From: JBEKHT01 sp049511715
GTDB lineage: Bacteria; Chloroflexota; Anaerolineae; Anaerolineales; RBG-16-64-43
DNA: 64,000 nt
Assembly (NCBI GenBank): GCA_049511715.1
Contig: JBEKXU010000006.1
Span: 41,558-105,557 of the forward strand
Direction of reading: 5' to 3'
In this document: piece after piece, positions 18,046-27,520 of the stretch
Layout of the letters: the number at the start of each line of letters is the position of its first letter
Numbering within the stretch: position 1 is the first letter of the stretch
Made by a program: the position numbers and the translations under genes
The notes under the pieces: generated by a model
Told to the model about the DNA's origin: nothing
Database searches by the model: none
The model's input: only the letters and a program-made list of their open reading frames with translations

Positions 18046-21000
18046 ATGGTCACTGATCTGGGTCTGCTCCAGCGTCTCGGCGATGTCCTTCATTCCCCCT
18101 CCGTGACCGGGGCCGCGCGAAGGCTCCGTCAGGAGCCGGGCCTTTGGCAGGCTCTGCATGAGGAAAGCTTCCTCGAATCCTGCCTTCGCATGGCCGGGGA
18201 AGACCCAGCTCGCTATCGTCCGGCCGTTCTGGGATTGCTCAAGGCCGGGGAAGCCGAAGCCGTCCGCTACGCCCTGGAGCCCGAAAGCGCCAGGGCCGGC
18301 CGGCGCCTCTCGGCCGACCTGCAGGCGCGCGCCCGCGCGGCCATGGAAACCCTGGCCAAGGGAATGCCTGGGGACATCCCCGAATTCGCCCTGGCCGCGC
18401 TGTCGATGGCCACGAGCCCGGACCCGGCCGAGCAGCTTTCCCAGATGGGAGAGGCCGGCCCTCGCGCACTGATCTATCTCCTTGGGCTAGTCAGCGGCGG
18501 GGCGGCGACCGGATCGGTCCTGGCTCGCCTTCTCCCGGCCCAACCGAAGCCTGTCATCCACGCCCTCCTCGCCAACCTCGAGGGGGAGTCCTTGGATCAG
18601 ACCCTCGGCTCGTGGATCCCGCTTCTTCGATCAGAGCAGACCATTGCCCTGCTCGAGGCCGCCCATGACCTGGGTGAGCCAGATCTGGAGCGTCGGATTG
18701 CCGCGGTTCTCAGTGCCCGACCCGCCTCCCCATCCCGCTCCGCCTCGCCGTCCGATCCGTCGGGCGAGGCGCGCCGAGACGATCTTGCAACGCTGCTCGC
18801 GGCGCGGGTGGGTCAGGCCATGGGGTCGGAGGAAACCTACCGAGAGAATCTCAAACACGTGGTTGAAACTGCCAAACTTCGGGCGGCGGTTTTCACCAGT
18901 GAGTTGGCCGACGACGCCCTCCAGCGCAACGACCCGGTCACAGCGCTGGCGGCGTTTCGCGAACTGATGGAGCTCTTGCCTGCTTCCCGCCAGGCCAGGG
19001 CAGGGACGACTCGGGCCCTCCTGCGCCTCCATCGCCTGGAAGAGGCGTTGCAGCTCATGCCCACCAATCCGCAAGAACCGGAAGACTGGCTGACCCTTGC
19101 CCAGCTCCAGTCCGCGCAGGACAACGGGTCGCTGGCCCGTCAATTCGCTCGGCAGGTGTCTCCCTCCGAGCGCTGTTCCGTCTCCTCGGGCCTGCTCATC
19201 GACACGGCCCGCTCGTTGGCCGCGCAAGGGGCTTACCAGGAGGCCTCAGAGATCCAAGAAACGATTGTGGACAGGAGGCCCTCCAACCCCGAGGCCTTGC
19301 TCGATCTCGCGAAGTACCAGGGCGCTGCGGGCAATTGGGATGCCGCCCGCGGCCACGCGCTTCTCGCCTGGACTCTGGATCCCTCCCGGCCCTCAGCGCT
19401 TCAGGTTGTCGCCCAGGGGCATGAGATGCTGGGCGCGGTGCGCGAGGCGCAGAACTGCTGGCGTCGTCTGGTTCAGGATCAACCGGGCGACTCCGAGGCG
19501 CTGCAGCACCTCGCCCAGACCAGCCTTCAGCTGGGGGACTCCGGCCAAGCCCGAGACGCCGCCCAGCAACTGCTGACCCTCCGCCCGGACTCGGGCGAAG
19601 CCCGTGCTCTGCTGGGCGCGGCCATGCTCGCGGAAGGAGACCTCAGCTCCGCTCAGGCCACCCTGCAGGAAGCGACGCAGTTCTCCCCTTCTTCCGCGCT
19701 CGCTTGGAAGACGCTGGCCGAGCTCCACGAAAAGAGAGGGGACCTCGAGAGCGCGGCCACGGCGCTGCGGACCGGCATCGAATCGGCCAGCCAGCCTGAT
19801 GAGCTCCTGCTGGCCCTCGGCAAGCTGGCACTCCGCCGAGGCTTGCTCTCCGAAGCCGCCGCGGCTCTCCAGCGCGTTGTGGCCCTGCGTCCCAAAGACC
19901 CGGGTTACCTGCAGCCGTTTTCCCAGGCCCTGATGCGTCTAGGCCGGACGGCCGAGGCTGAGCAGGCGCTGCGAGCGGCGCTCGAAGTATCACCGGCAGA
20001 CGTGGATCTGATCCTGGCCCTCGACGATCTGCTCGAGGCGGGGAGGCGGCTGGAGGAAGGACGTGACATTGTCCAGAGCGCCCTGCAGCTGCGCCCAGAT
20101 TCCACCGCGCTTCCCTTGCGCCTCGGCAGAATCTTGATATCGCTCTATCACGAGGGCGGGGACGGGGACCCCTCCCTCCTCAAACAGGGCATTGACCTGC
20201 TGCAACGAGCGCTGGAACCAGGCGCCGAGCTCCCGGATTCCTCCGCGCTCACTCTGCTGGGGCAGGCTCTGCTGCTGGATGGGCAGCCGGGCGAAGCTCT
20301 TGCCGCCTTCACTCGCGCCATTCCGCTCCCCGGCGATACCCCCACCCCATCGGCTCGCGAGGCCCATTTGGGCGCGGCCCAGGCCTTTCTCCAGTTCAGC
20401 GACTCCGCCTCTGCTCTGACCCACGTGCGCCTCGCCCTCCAGACCGCGCCAGACGACCCCCTTTGCCTGCAGATGCTCGCCCAGGCCTGCGAAGCGGCGG
20501 GATCCCTCGAGGAGGCGCGCGAGGCATTTCAACGGCTGCTGGTTCTGGTTCCGGCAGAGCCCGAGGCCCTCCGCGGGCTGGCTCTCGTCCTGCGTAAGCT
20601 GGGGCAAACCGAGCAGGCCGTCCAACTGCTTCAACAGGCAGCCCAGCTGGCCCCCAGCCAGGCGCGCGGCTGGGCCGATCTGGCGGAAACCCTCGCGGCT
20701 AATCAACAGGTCGACCAAGCCCGGCAGGCCATGGCCCAGGCCATTGCGGCGGCCTCGCCCAGGGATCGGGAGATTCCGCTTCGGGCGGCTCAGTTCCTGA
20801 TGGAGCTGAAGGAGTACGCCGAGGCAGACCAGCTTCTGCGCGAGGCCCTTCGGCTCAACCCTGCGGACGTGCGCACTCTGGACACTCTGGGACAAGCCCT
20901 GCTGCGCTCCGGCCAGTTCGAGGAATCCATTGAGGCCTTCACGAAGGCCGCGGACCTGGACCCGGCCAACCCCGACCGCTGGGACCACGCAGCGGAGGCC

Positions 21001-23301
21001 TACTGGCAGAACGGCCGCCGAGAGGGCGCCATTGCTCTCTGGAAGAAAGCCATCGGATTGGGACCCAAGGGCCAAGCCCTCACTGCCCGCTTGGCAGGTG
21101 CCCTGCTGAGCACAGGAGAGTATGGCGAGGCGGCGCGCTATTTTGAGAAGGCTGTTGCAACGGACCCCGCGAATCCCGCGCTTCTGGCTGCCGCCTCCCG
21201 GGCGGCGCTCCGAAGCGGCGACCACGCCAAGGCCTCGGCTTGGGTCCAACAGGCGATCGAGGCCGACCCAGGGAGTCTTGAGGCCCGCAGACTGGAAGCC
21301 CAGATCGCGCTTGAGTCCGGGGCGCCGGACGAGGCGTTGCGGATCTCGAGCCAGTTGGTCTCGGAGGCGCCCGAGGACGGGATCTGCTGGGCCTTGCTAG
21401 CAAAGAGCCACGCCCGCCTGGGAGCTCCCGCCCCCGCCGCGGTCGGGCTCCAGCACCCGGCTCTCCTGGCCATGCAGAAGGCCCTGGCCAAGTGCGAATC
21501 ATCGCGGGAGGCGATGTCGGTCACGGCGGAAGCCGCGATGCTGGTGGAAGACTACCCCGCAGCGATCCGACTGCTGGAGGGGCTTGTCCAGGCCGATCCG
21601 GATGCCGCGGATTACCCACTTCGCCTGGCGGAAGCCCTCACCGCCCGAGCGGAAGCCTATTTCCGCTGGCACACCGTGCACGCGGCGGACGGTCCCGAAT
21701 GGACAGAGGCTGTCTCGCCAGCCGCGGAACAGGCGGCCCGCGCGGCCCTGGCGCAGGCCGGAGCCCGGGGGGCGTCCCAGCAGGTTCTCTCCACCCTGGC
21801 CGCGCAAATCCGCCTGGCCTTTGCTCACCCGGAGGCTCAAGAGATGGGGGATCTGCAGCACCTGGTTGCGGAGATTTCCTCTGCCCCCGCGATGATTTCG
21901 CTGTCCCAGGCGCAACTGCGGATGGGCAATCCATCTCAAGCCATCCGCTGGGCATCGCAAGCGGCCGCGCTCGATCCTCGCAACCCGGCGGCCTGCCTAG
22001 CGCTGGCCCTGAGCCAATGGAAGATGGGGAAGAGCGATGACGCCCTGCAAAGCCTGATCCGCGCGAGCGAATTGGCCTCCTTCCTGGCCCTGCCGCACGC
22101 CCTGGCCGCGCTGATCCACGCCGGCGGGGGAAACATGGACCAGGCAACCGGCTCGCTGCAGAAGGCGGTCGCTCTGGCGCCTCAGGTATCCAGCTGGGAG
22201 CACTTGCTCGGGCAATGGCTCGGAGCGGCCGGAGAGCTCGAGGCTTCCATCGCCCATTATCAAAGGGCGGCGGAGATTTCCCCTCAAGTTGAGGACTACC
22301 AGATCAGCCTGGCCCGTGCGCTTCGTCGCGACGGCGACCTGCGCGGCGCCCATCGTCACTACCGCCAAGCCCTCTCTCTTTCCCCAGAGCCCTCGGCGCA
22401 ACTGTTGGCTGAGGCCGGGGAACTGGCGCTGGAGGCCGGCAGTCCTCAAGAGGCCGCGCAAGACCTGCGCAAGGCCCTCGAGACATCCTCCCCGACTCCG
22501 CCGGTCGAATGGGGCCTCTGGCTTGCCCGGGCCCTCATCGGAACCGGCCATCGAGCGGATGCACGAAAACTGGTTGAAAAGGCTGGGGCGGACCCGCGCT
22601 ACCAAGGGCAATCTCTTGCCATCCTGGCCGAGATTGAGGAAAGCGAAGAGCATTTGGATCGAGCCGCCGAGTTGTTGGCCCAAGCCATTTCTATCCTGCC
22701 GGACCCCTTCCCGGAGACCCTGCACCTAGCCCAGCTGTGGACCCTTTCGGGCAAACCGGAGCGCGCCGTCGAGACTCTTCTCGCGGCCGAGCCGGCGCAC
22801 CCGAATTCTGACCTCCTTTCCCACTCCTTGGCCGAAGCCCTGCTCAAACTCGGAAAAGGAGAAGAGGCCCTCCAGCGCGCACAAACCGCAGCGGAACTGA
22901 CTCCGCGACGCGGAGACCACTGGCTGCTGGTCGGCCGGGTGGCTCGTAAGCTCGGCCAGATCGACCAGGCTCTGGACGCCGTCCGGCGCGCCCGCGAGCT
23001 GGATCCTAAGGACTGGCGCGCGGACATGGAATTGGGCCTGGCCCTCGAGGCTCAGCAACGCTGGGACCTCGCCTTGGAGGCCTATCGCGCTGCGGCGCGG
23101 CTGAGCCCGACCAACAGCGAGGTGATGTACCGGATGGGGGTGGTGCTGAAGAACCTGCGGTCCTACTCTGAGGCCACCGAAGCTCTGCGCCAGGCGGTGC
23201 GCTTGAACCCGAACAATCTGCCGGCTCACAAACTGCTTTCGGCGGTCATGGCGCTCGGCCTCGTGTACGGTCTGCCCGAACTCGCCCCGGACAAGAGGTG
23301 A
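18046..23301 (+). CDS. Giant tetratricopeptide-repeat protein
   Basis: A 1751-residue protein made almost entirely of helical TPR units from about residue 280 to the end. Typical copies are LDTLGQALLRSGQFEESIEA followed by FTKAADLDPANPDRW, and MYRMGVVLKNLRSYSEATEA near the C-terminus. The first 280 residues are Ala/Leu-rich helices of less regular pattern, perhaps HEAT-like. There is no signal peptide or membrane helix, so it should be a cytosolic scaffold. GAAGGAG stands five bases before the ATG. The next gene starts three bases after its stop, so the two are almost certainly co-translated. TPR proteins bind partners; no enzymatic motif was seen. Confidence 0.92.
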   Translation: MVTDLGLLQRLGDVLHSPSVTGAARRLRQEPGLWQALHEESFLESCLRMAGEDPARYRPAVLGLLKAGEAEAVRYALEPESARAGRRLSADLQARARAAMETLAKGMPGDIPEFALAALSMATSPDPAEQLSQMGEAGPRALIYLLGLVSGGAATGSVLARLLPAQPKPVIHALLANLEGESLDQTLGSWIPLLRSEQTIALLEAAHDLGEPDLERRIAAVLSARPASPSRSASPSDPSGEARRDDLATLLAARVGQAMGSEETYRENLKHVVETAKLRAAVFTSELADDALQRNDPVTALAAFRELMELLPASRQARAGTTRALLRLHRLEEALQLMPTNPQEPEDWLTLAQLQSAQDNGSLARQFARQVSPSERCSVSSGLLIDTARSLAAQGAYQEASEIQETIVDRRPSNPEALLDLAKYQGAAGNWDAARGHALLAWTLDPSRPSALQVVAQGHEMLGAVREAQNCWRRLVQDQPGDSEALQHLAQTSLQLGDSGQARDAAQQLLTLRPDSGEARALLGAAMLAEGDLSSAQATLQEATQFSPSSALAWKTLAELHEKRGDLESAATALRTGIESASQPDELLLALGKLALRRGLLSEAAAALQRVVALRPKDPGYLQPFSQALMRLGRTAEAEQALRAALEVSPADVDLILALDDLLEAGRRLEEGRDIVQSALQLRPDSTALPLRLGRILISLYHEGGDGDPSLLKQGIDLLQRALEPGAELPDSSALTLLGQALLLDGQPGEALAAFTRAIPLPGDTPTPSAREAHLGAAQAFLQFSDSASALTHVRLALQTAPDDPLCLQMLAQACEAAGSLEEAREAFQRLLVLVPAEPEALRGLALVLRKLGQTEQAVQLLQQAAQLAPSQARGWADLAETLAANQQVDQARQAMAQAIAAASPRDREIPLRAAQFLMELKEYAEADQLLREALRLNPADVRTLDTLGQALLRSGQFEESIEAFTKAADLDPANPDRWDHAAEAYWQNGRREGAIALWKKAIGLGPKGQALTARLAGALLSTGEYGEAARYFEKAVATDPANPALLAAASRAALRSGDHAKASAWVQQAIEADPGSLEARRLEAQIALESGAPDEALRISSQLVSEAPEDGICWALLAKSHARLGAPAPAAVGLQHPALLAMQKALAKCESSREAMSVTAEAAMLVEDYPAAIRLLEGLVQADPDAADYPLRLAEALTARAEAYFRWHTVHAADGPEWTEAVSPAAEQAARAALAQAGARGASQQVLSTLAAQIRLAFAHPEAQEMGDLQHLVAEISSAPAMISLSQAQLRMGNPSQAIRWASQAAALDPRNPAACLALALSQWKMGKSDDALQSLIRASELASFLALPHALAALIHAGGGNMDQATGSLQKAVALAPQVSSWEHLLGQWLGAAGELEASIAHYQRAAEISPQVEDYQISLARALRRDGDLRGAHRHYRQALSLSPEPSAQLLAEAGELALEAGSPQEAAQDLRKALETSSPTPPVEWGLWLARALIGTGHRADARKLVEKAGADPRYQGQSLAILAEIEESEEHLDRAAELLAQAISILPDPFPETLHLAQLWTLSGKPERAVETLLAAEPAHPNSDLLSHSLAEALLKLGKGEEALQRAQTAAELTPRRGDHWLLVGRVARKLGQIDQALDAVRRARELDPKDWRADMELGLALEAQQRWDLALEAYRAAARLSPTNSEVMYRMGVVLKNLRSYSEATEALRQAVRLNPNNLPAHKLLSAVMALGLVYGLPELAPDKR

Positions 23302-23304
23302 AGT

Positions 23305-26211
23305 GTGGATCGCAAGACCGTCCTTGACCTGGCCGACGCCGCCCTCGCATTGGGCGCCTCCGCGTTTGCGCGGGACGTGTCCCGCAGCTGGCTCGCTCAA
23401 TGGCCGGGCGACTTCCGCGTGCGCGGTTCCCTGGCGCAGGCCTACCAGCAGCTGCAAGACCTCGGTAGCGCCGCCAGGCACATCGAGATCGCCCTCGTCT
23501 CGGACCCCGAAGAGATCGGTTTGTATCAGATCGCCAGCGGAATCCAGACGGCTCTCGGCCAAGAAGACGCCGCGTGCGACTCCCTGGGGTTCGTATTCGC
23601 GCTCTCTTCCGATCCGGTGGTTTCTCCTCTTCCCCTGCCTTCCTGGGCGGAGCGTTTGCGCCTCGGCCTGTCGCAGGTCAATGCTCAGAACTACGACCAG
23701 GCGCAGGAGCAGGTGGAGGAGGTTCTCCGGGCCAAGCCGCAGTCTCTTCTTCCCCGTTGGGTTCAGCTGAAGATCGCCTGGTTGGCCGGAGACTACGAAA
23801 CCGTCCTACGCCTGGGGGCCTCCACCCGCCAGCGCTGGCCCGGGTGCGCCGCCGTGCTGCTGGCCATGGCACAAGCCTCGCTGGCCACCGGAAAGAGCAC
23901 TTCGGCGGTGGAACTGCTCCACCTTGCCGCCGTGGCCGACCCCGCGCACGAGGTGGGCGCGCGCATGCTCGGGGCCTTCAACCCTTACCTGGCGCTCTGG
24001 CCCGCCGAACTCGAGGCAGAAATCCCTTGGCCGATTCCATCGGCCGTTGCGTTCGCCGCAGGACTCAACAAGCTGTCCGCCATGACGCCCACGTCGGACG
24101 GATCCACGGAGGCGCCCAGCCAGGACAATTCGTCCCTCCCCGCCTCGCAGGCCATGGGCCCGGCGTCAAGCCCTCAACCCGACGAGACCGGCGAGCCCAT
24201 TCGTCCTTTGCCCGGGGAACACTTCCGCGGGCCGTCCGGCGGGGAGCCCAACCCCACGGCCCCGTCCCAGCCAAGCCCTTCCGTCACCGCTTCCTCCCCG
24301 GCCCAAGCGCCGGTCCTAATCCGTCCGCTACCGGGGGAACACTTTCAAGGGCCGTCCGCCGGGGCCGCTAACCCCGCGGCCCCATCCCAGGGAGGTCCCT
24401 CCGCCCCGGCTCCCTCTTCGGGCCAGGAGCCGCTCCAAATCCGCCCGCTGCCAGGAGAACACTTTCAAGGGCCGTCCGCGAAGCTGACCCCCGCCGCGGC
24501 GGAGCCCCAGGCCGCAGCCGACACCGCGGACACCCAGAGCCTGGAGCCGCAGGACCAGGAGCTGCAACAGGTCCGGGCAGAATTGGACCGGGTCGCGCAA
24601 AGGTTGCACATGCGCAAGGAGCGGGGTGACGAAGACCGAAGGCGCCCCAGCCTGATCGTGCTATCGAGTCTGGCGAACTTGCGGAGCCAGTACGGGCCAG
24701 AAGGGAGGACGTCAATCGTTCGCTCCCTCTCCGCCCTGGTCCGCTCCCGGTCCGTGCGCGAGGGCTGGTCCGCCCGCGCAATCTACGTCGATGACGCGGA
24801 AACCCTGACCCCGTTGGGCCTGGCGAGCGTGAAGGCCTCCAACGCGGCCGAGGTGAAGCGCCTGGTCTGTGAGCTGGATGCCGCCCTGGCGAGACGCGGC
24901 GAGATGATTGGTGCCCTGCTGATTGTGGGCGGGCATGACATCATTCCCTTCCACCGCCTGCCGAATCCCGCCGATGACGACGATCACGATGTGCCCTCCG
25001 ACAATCCTTACGCCACGCGGGACGACAACTACTATCTCCCGGAATGGCCGGTCAGCCGCATTCCCAGCCCCGTCGGGAGTGATCCCCAGTTTCTCCTGAA
25101 GGCAATCGAGAGAATGATGGACGCCTCTCCCGCGAAAACGCCGACCGCTCTGGCTCAAATCGCCGGGTGGATCGGACTGATCTTCCGTCCGACAGAGAGG
25201 CGCTTCCACAAGAGCCTGGGGTACACCGCCAGCATCTGGCGCTCGTCCTCGCTGGGGGCCTACCGGCCGATCGGGCAGTCCGATTCCATGCTGACATCGC
25301 CTCCGATAGACGCCGATACGCTCCCGGTCGGGGATCTGAGCTTCCCCCGCTGCTCGTACTTCAACCTGCACGGGCTGGAGGAAGAGGCGGAGTGGTATGG
25401 CCAGCGCTCTCCCGGGTCTCTCGCTTCGATAGTGGAGTTTCCAACGGCGCTGCGGCCCGACCAGGTGAGCAACTCGGGACGGGCCCCGGCCATTGTCTTC
25501 AGCGAAGCTTGCTACGGGGCCAACATCCTCGGCAAGACGGCGGACACCGCCTTGGCCTTGAAGTTCTTGGAATCGGGAACTCGAGCCTTGGTGGGTTCCA
25601 CCAAGATCGCCTACGGGGCGGCCGCTCCTCCGCTCATCGGGGCCGATCTTGTGGCCCTCTACTATTGGCAGAGCCTGGTCCGCGGCCTTCCTTCTGGCGA
25701 GGCCCTGCGCCAAGCCAAGCTGAGCTTTGCCGAGGAAATGCGACGGCGTCAGGGCTACCTCGACGGGGAAGACCAGAAGACGCTGATCTCCTTTATCCAC
25801 CTCGGCGATCCGCTGTTTGCCCTCCCGGAATTCTGCCGGCCTGCGCGCGCCAAGGCCGCACTGCGGAGCGCGTCGCGACGGGCCAACCCGGACCTGCTCA
25901 CGGTCAAGGCGCTGGACGACGCCGCTCAGGCGAACCTTCCCCCCGATCTGGTGCGGTCTCTCCAGGAAGTCCTCAAGGAAAGCCTGCCGGGCATGAGCGA
26001 CAGCCGGACACGGGTTTTTGAGCCTCAGATCCCGCCTGGCCTTAACCCCGACACTCTCAAAGGAGCGGCGGCCAGATCGGCCGGCGGCCTTCCGGCCTGG
26101 GTGATCTCCCTTGACAAACGATTCGATGGTCACGGATCAGGTCACGCCCAGTTTGCCCGGGTAAGTCTTGACGCGGCCGGTCACCTGATCAAGCTGGTCG
26201 TTTCCCGATAG
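23305..26211 (+). CDS. TPR protein with C-terminal caspase-fold (C25/gingipain-like) protease domain
   Basis: A 968-residue protein with GTG start three bases after the TPR gene. Residues 1-250 are TPR-like helices. Residues 265-400 are a Pro/Ser/Ala-rich linker with three copies of a 13-residue motif. A charged helix (DQELQQVRAELDRVAQRLHM) follows. From about 445 a caspase-like alpha/beta domain runs: LLIVGGHDIIPFHRL, the acidic loop DDDDHDVPSDNPYATRDDNY, a putative catalytic His689 in YFNLHGLEEE and Cys736 in IVFSEACYGAN. The His-Cys separation of 47 and the SEACYG context fit clan CD peptidases (C25 or CHAT-like). No secretion signal is visible, unlike gingipains, so it probably acts inside the cell. 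TPR plus caspase-fold pairing recalls regulated proteases such as TPR-CHAT, but the identity is inferred from motifs. Confidence 0.8.
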   Translation: MDRKTVLDLADAALALGASAFARDVSRSWLAQWPGDFRVRGSLAQAYQQLQDLGSAARHIEIALVSDPEEIGLYQIASGIQTALGQEDAACDSLGFVFALSSDPVVSPLPLPSWAERLRLGLSQVNAQNYDQAQEQVEEVLRAKPQSLLPRWVQLKIAWLAGDYETVLRLGASTRQRWPGCAAVLLAMAQASLATGKSTSAVELLHLAAVADPAHEVGARMLGAFNPYLALWPAELEAEIPWPIPSAVAFAAGLNKLSAMTPTSDGSTEAPSQDNSSLPASQAMGPASSPQPDETGEPIRPLPGEHFRGPSGGEPNPTAPSQPSPSVTASSPAQAPVLIRPLPGEHFQGPSAGAANPAAPSQGGPSAPAPSSGQEPLQIRPLPGEHFQGPSAKLTPAAAEPQAAADTADTQSLEPQDQELQQVRAELDRVAQRLHMRKERGDEDRRRPSLIVLSSLANLRSQYGPEGRTSIVRSLSALVRSRSVREGWSARAIYVDDAETLTPLGLASVKASNAAEVKRLVCELDAALARRGEMIGALLIVGGHDIIPFHRLPNPADDDDHDVPSDNPYATRDDNYYLPEWPVSRIPSPVGSDPQFLLKAIERMMDASPAKTPTALAQIAGWIGLIFRPTERRFHKSLGYTASIWRSSSLGAYRPIGQSDSMLTSPPIDADTLPVGDLSFPRCSYFNLHGLEEEAEWYGQRSPGSLASIVEFPTALRPDQVSNSGRAPAIVFSEACYGANILGKTADTALALKFLESGTRALVGSTKIAYGAAAPPLIGADLVALYYWQSLVRGLPSGEALRQAKLSFAEEMRRRQGYLDGEDQKTLISFIHLGDPLFALPEFCRPARAKAALRSASRRANPDLLTVKALDDAAQANLPPDLVRSLQEVLKESLPGMSDSRTRVFEPQIPPGLNPDTLKGAAARSAGGLPAWVISLDKRFDGHGSGHAQFARVSLDAAGHLIKLVVSR
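24199..24477 (+). repeat. Three in-frame direct repeats in the protease linker
   Basis: The motif IRPLPGEHF(R/Q)GPS is encoded at 24199, 24319 and 24439, exactly 120 bases (40 codons) apart. Intervening Pro/Ala/Ser segments vary more, so the motif itself appears selected, perhaps as a docking or self-cleavage site. Confidence 0.9.
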
Positions 26212-26221
26212 CTGGCGGCAA

Positions 26222-26238
26222 TCGGCATAGAGCTTGCA
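26222..26238 (+). promoter_or_regulatory. Putative sigma-54 (-24/-12) promoter of the ftsZ operon
   Basis: TCGGCATAGAGCTTGCA has GG (26224-26225) and GC (26236-26237) exactly ten bases apart and shares GGCAT and CTTGCA with the element at 17598. It lies in the 50-base gap between the protease stop and the next start, giving a predicted start near 26249. Confidence 0.55.
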
Positions 26239-26263
26239 ACGTCCCTTTCGAGGGATAATGCCG

Positions 26264-27520
26264 ATGAATGCTACCTTTCCCGCAGAGCGCAAGCGTCTGG
26301 GGTTGCACTACTACCCGGACGACCTTCACTACACAAGCAAGGATTTGGGGCGCTGGCTGCCCGAACTCCAGGCCCTCGACCTCGGGTGGCTGACCCTTCG
26401 CTGCAGCCTCTCCCGCGCCGTTCCCGAAAGTTTCCTCTCCGCCCTCCGCGAATCGGGGATCGAGCCGATCCTGCACATTCCGGAAAGCCCCATTCGATCC
26501 CTGGGCCCCGAACTGCGCCTTCTCTTCCGCTGCTACGCAGGCTGGGGTGTACGCTACCTGGCGCTGTTCTCAGCTCCCAACCAGCAGGATTCCTGGCGGC
26601 CGGGCCAATGGTCGCGGGCTTCCCCCGTAGAGCAGTTCCTTGATGTCTTTCTTCCGATCGCCGAATTGGAACAAGAGGAAGGGCTGACCCCGCTTTTCCC
26701 TCCCCTCTATCCGGGGGGCGACTACTGGGATCTGGCCTTTCTCGATGCCGCCCTGACTTCCATCAAGCGGCGCGGCAAGGGCGCTCTGCTCGGGGTCATG
26801 GAGTTCGCCGTCGACGCCTGGGCCTTCAACCGCCCCTGGGATTGGGGCCGAGGAGGATCCCAACGCTGGCCCAAGGCCCGCCCCTACCTTTCCCCACCGG
26901 GATGTGAAGACCAGCGCGGCTTCTTTGGGTTCGAGTGGACCGAGGAAATCCTCCAGCGTCATCTGGGCGAACCGCGACCGATCGTGATGATCCGCGGGGG
27001 CTCCGTGCTCCACAGCTGCATTGACCCCAACTTCCCGCCGGCCCATCCCCAGCGCCACGCCGAGATCAATCTGCAGATCGCCCACCAAGCTCGCAAGGGC
27101 AGGCTCCCACCCTGGCTCCAGAACGTGAGTTTCTGGCTGCTGGCCGCGGAAGAGGACAGCCCCTTTGCGGACCAGGCCTGGTTCCGTCCCGACGGCACCA
27201 CCTTGCCGGTGGTCGATAGCCTGAAGGGGCTCCCCGGCGAGGTGCCCCCGGCCCCGTCCGCGCCAGCAGGCAAGCGGTTCGAGCATTACCTCCTGATTCC
27301 CCCCCAGGCCGAAGAGCTCGCTCCAGCCGCCTGGCAGTCGGTCCAGGACTACCTGCGCACCTTTCGGCCCACCTGCGGCTATTCGATTGAGGAGGCCCTG
27401 CAGGCCGAGCGCGTCACGGTCTTAGGCGACCGGACGCCGATGGACCTGCTGGAGCGCCTGCAGATCGCCGGCTGCCTGGTCGAGCCGCTGAGATCGTCCG
27501 ATGAGCGGAGGGATTCATGA
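26264..27520 (+). CDS. TIM-barrel (glycosidase-like) protein of unknown function
   Basis: About 418 residues without signal peptide. The beginning RLGLHYYPDDLHYTSKDLGR and alternating strand-helix pattern (LGWLTLRCSLSRAVPESFLS; GIEPILHIPESP; YLALFSAPNQQ; GALLGVMEFAVDAWAF; IVMIRGGSVLHSCID) look like a glycoside-hydrolase-type (beta/alpha)8 barrel. Acidic residues in strand ends (HIPES, VMEFAVD) could be catalytic, but I cannot assign a family. ATG 26264 has AGGGA at good distance; ATG 26258 is an alternative. Its stop overlaps the ftsZ start by four bases (ATGA), so the two proteins are made in a fixed ratio and may act together. Confidence 0.7.
   Translation: MNATFPAERKRLGLHYYPDDLHYTSKDLGRWLPELQALDLGWLTLRCSLSRAVPESFLSALRESGIEPILHIPESPIRSLGPELRLLFRCYAGWGVRYLALFSAPNQQDSWRPGQWSRASPVEQFLDVFLPIAELEQEEGLTPLFPPLYPGGDYWDLAFLDAALTSIKRRGKGALLGVMEFAVDAWAFNRPWDWGRGGSQRWPKARPYLSPPGCEDQRGFFGFEWTEEILQRHLGEPRPIVMIRGGSVLHSCIDPNFPPAHPQRHAEINLQIAHQARKGRLPPWLQNVSFWLLAAEEDSPFADQAWFRPDGTTLPVVDSLKGLPGEVPPAPSAPAGKRFEHYLLIPPQAEELAPAAWQSVQDYLRTFRPTCGYSIEEALQAERVTVLGDRTPMDLLERLQIAGCLVEPLRSSDERRDS

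Noticed and set aside
23305..26211. Secreted gingipain-type virulence protease
   Set aside because: There is no signal peptide or secretion-sorting domain; TPR helices and co-translation with a cytosolic TPR protein favour an intracellular role.
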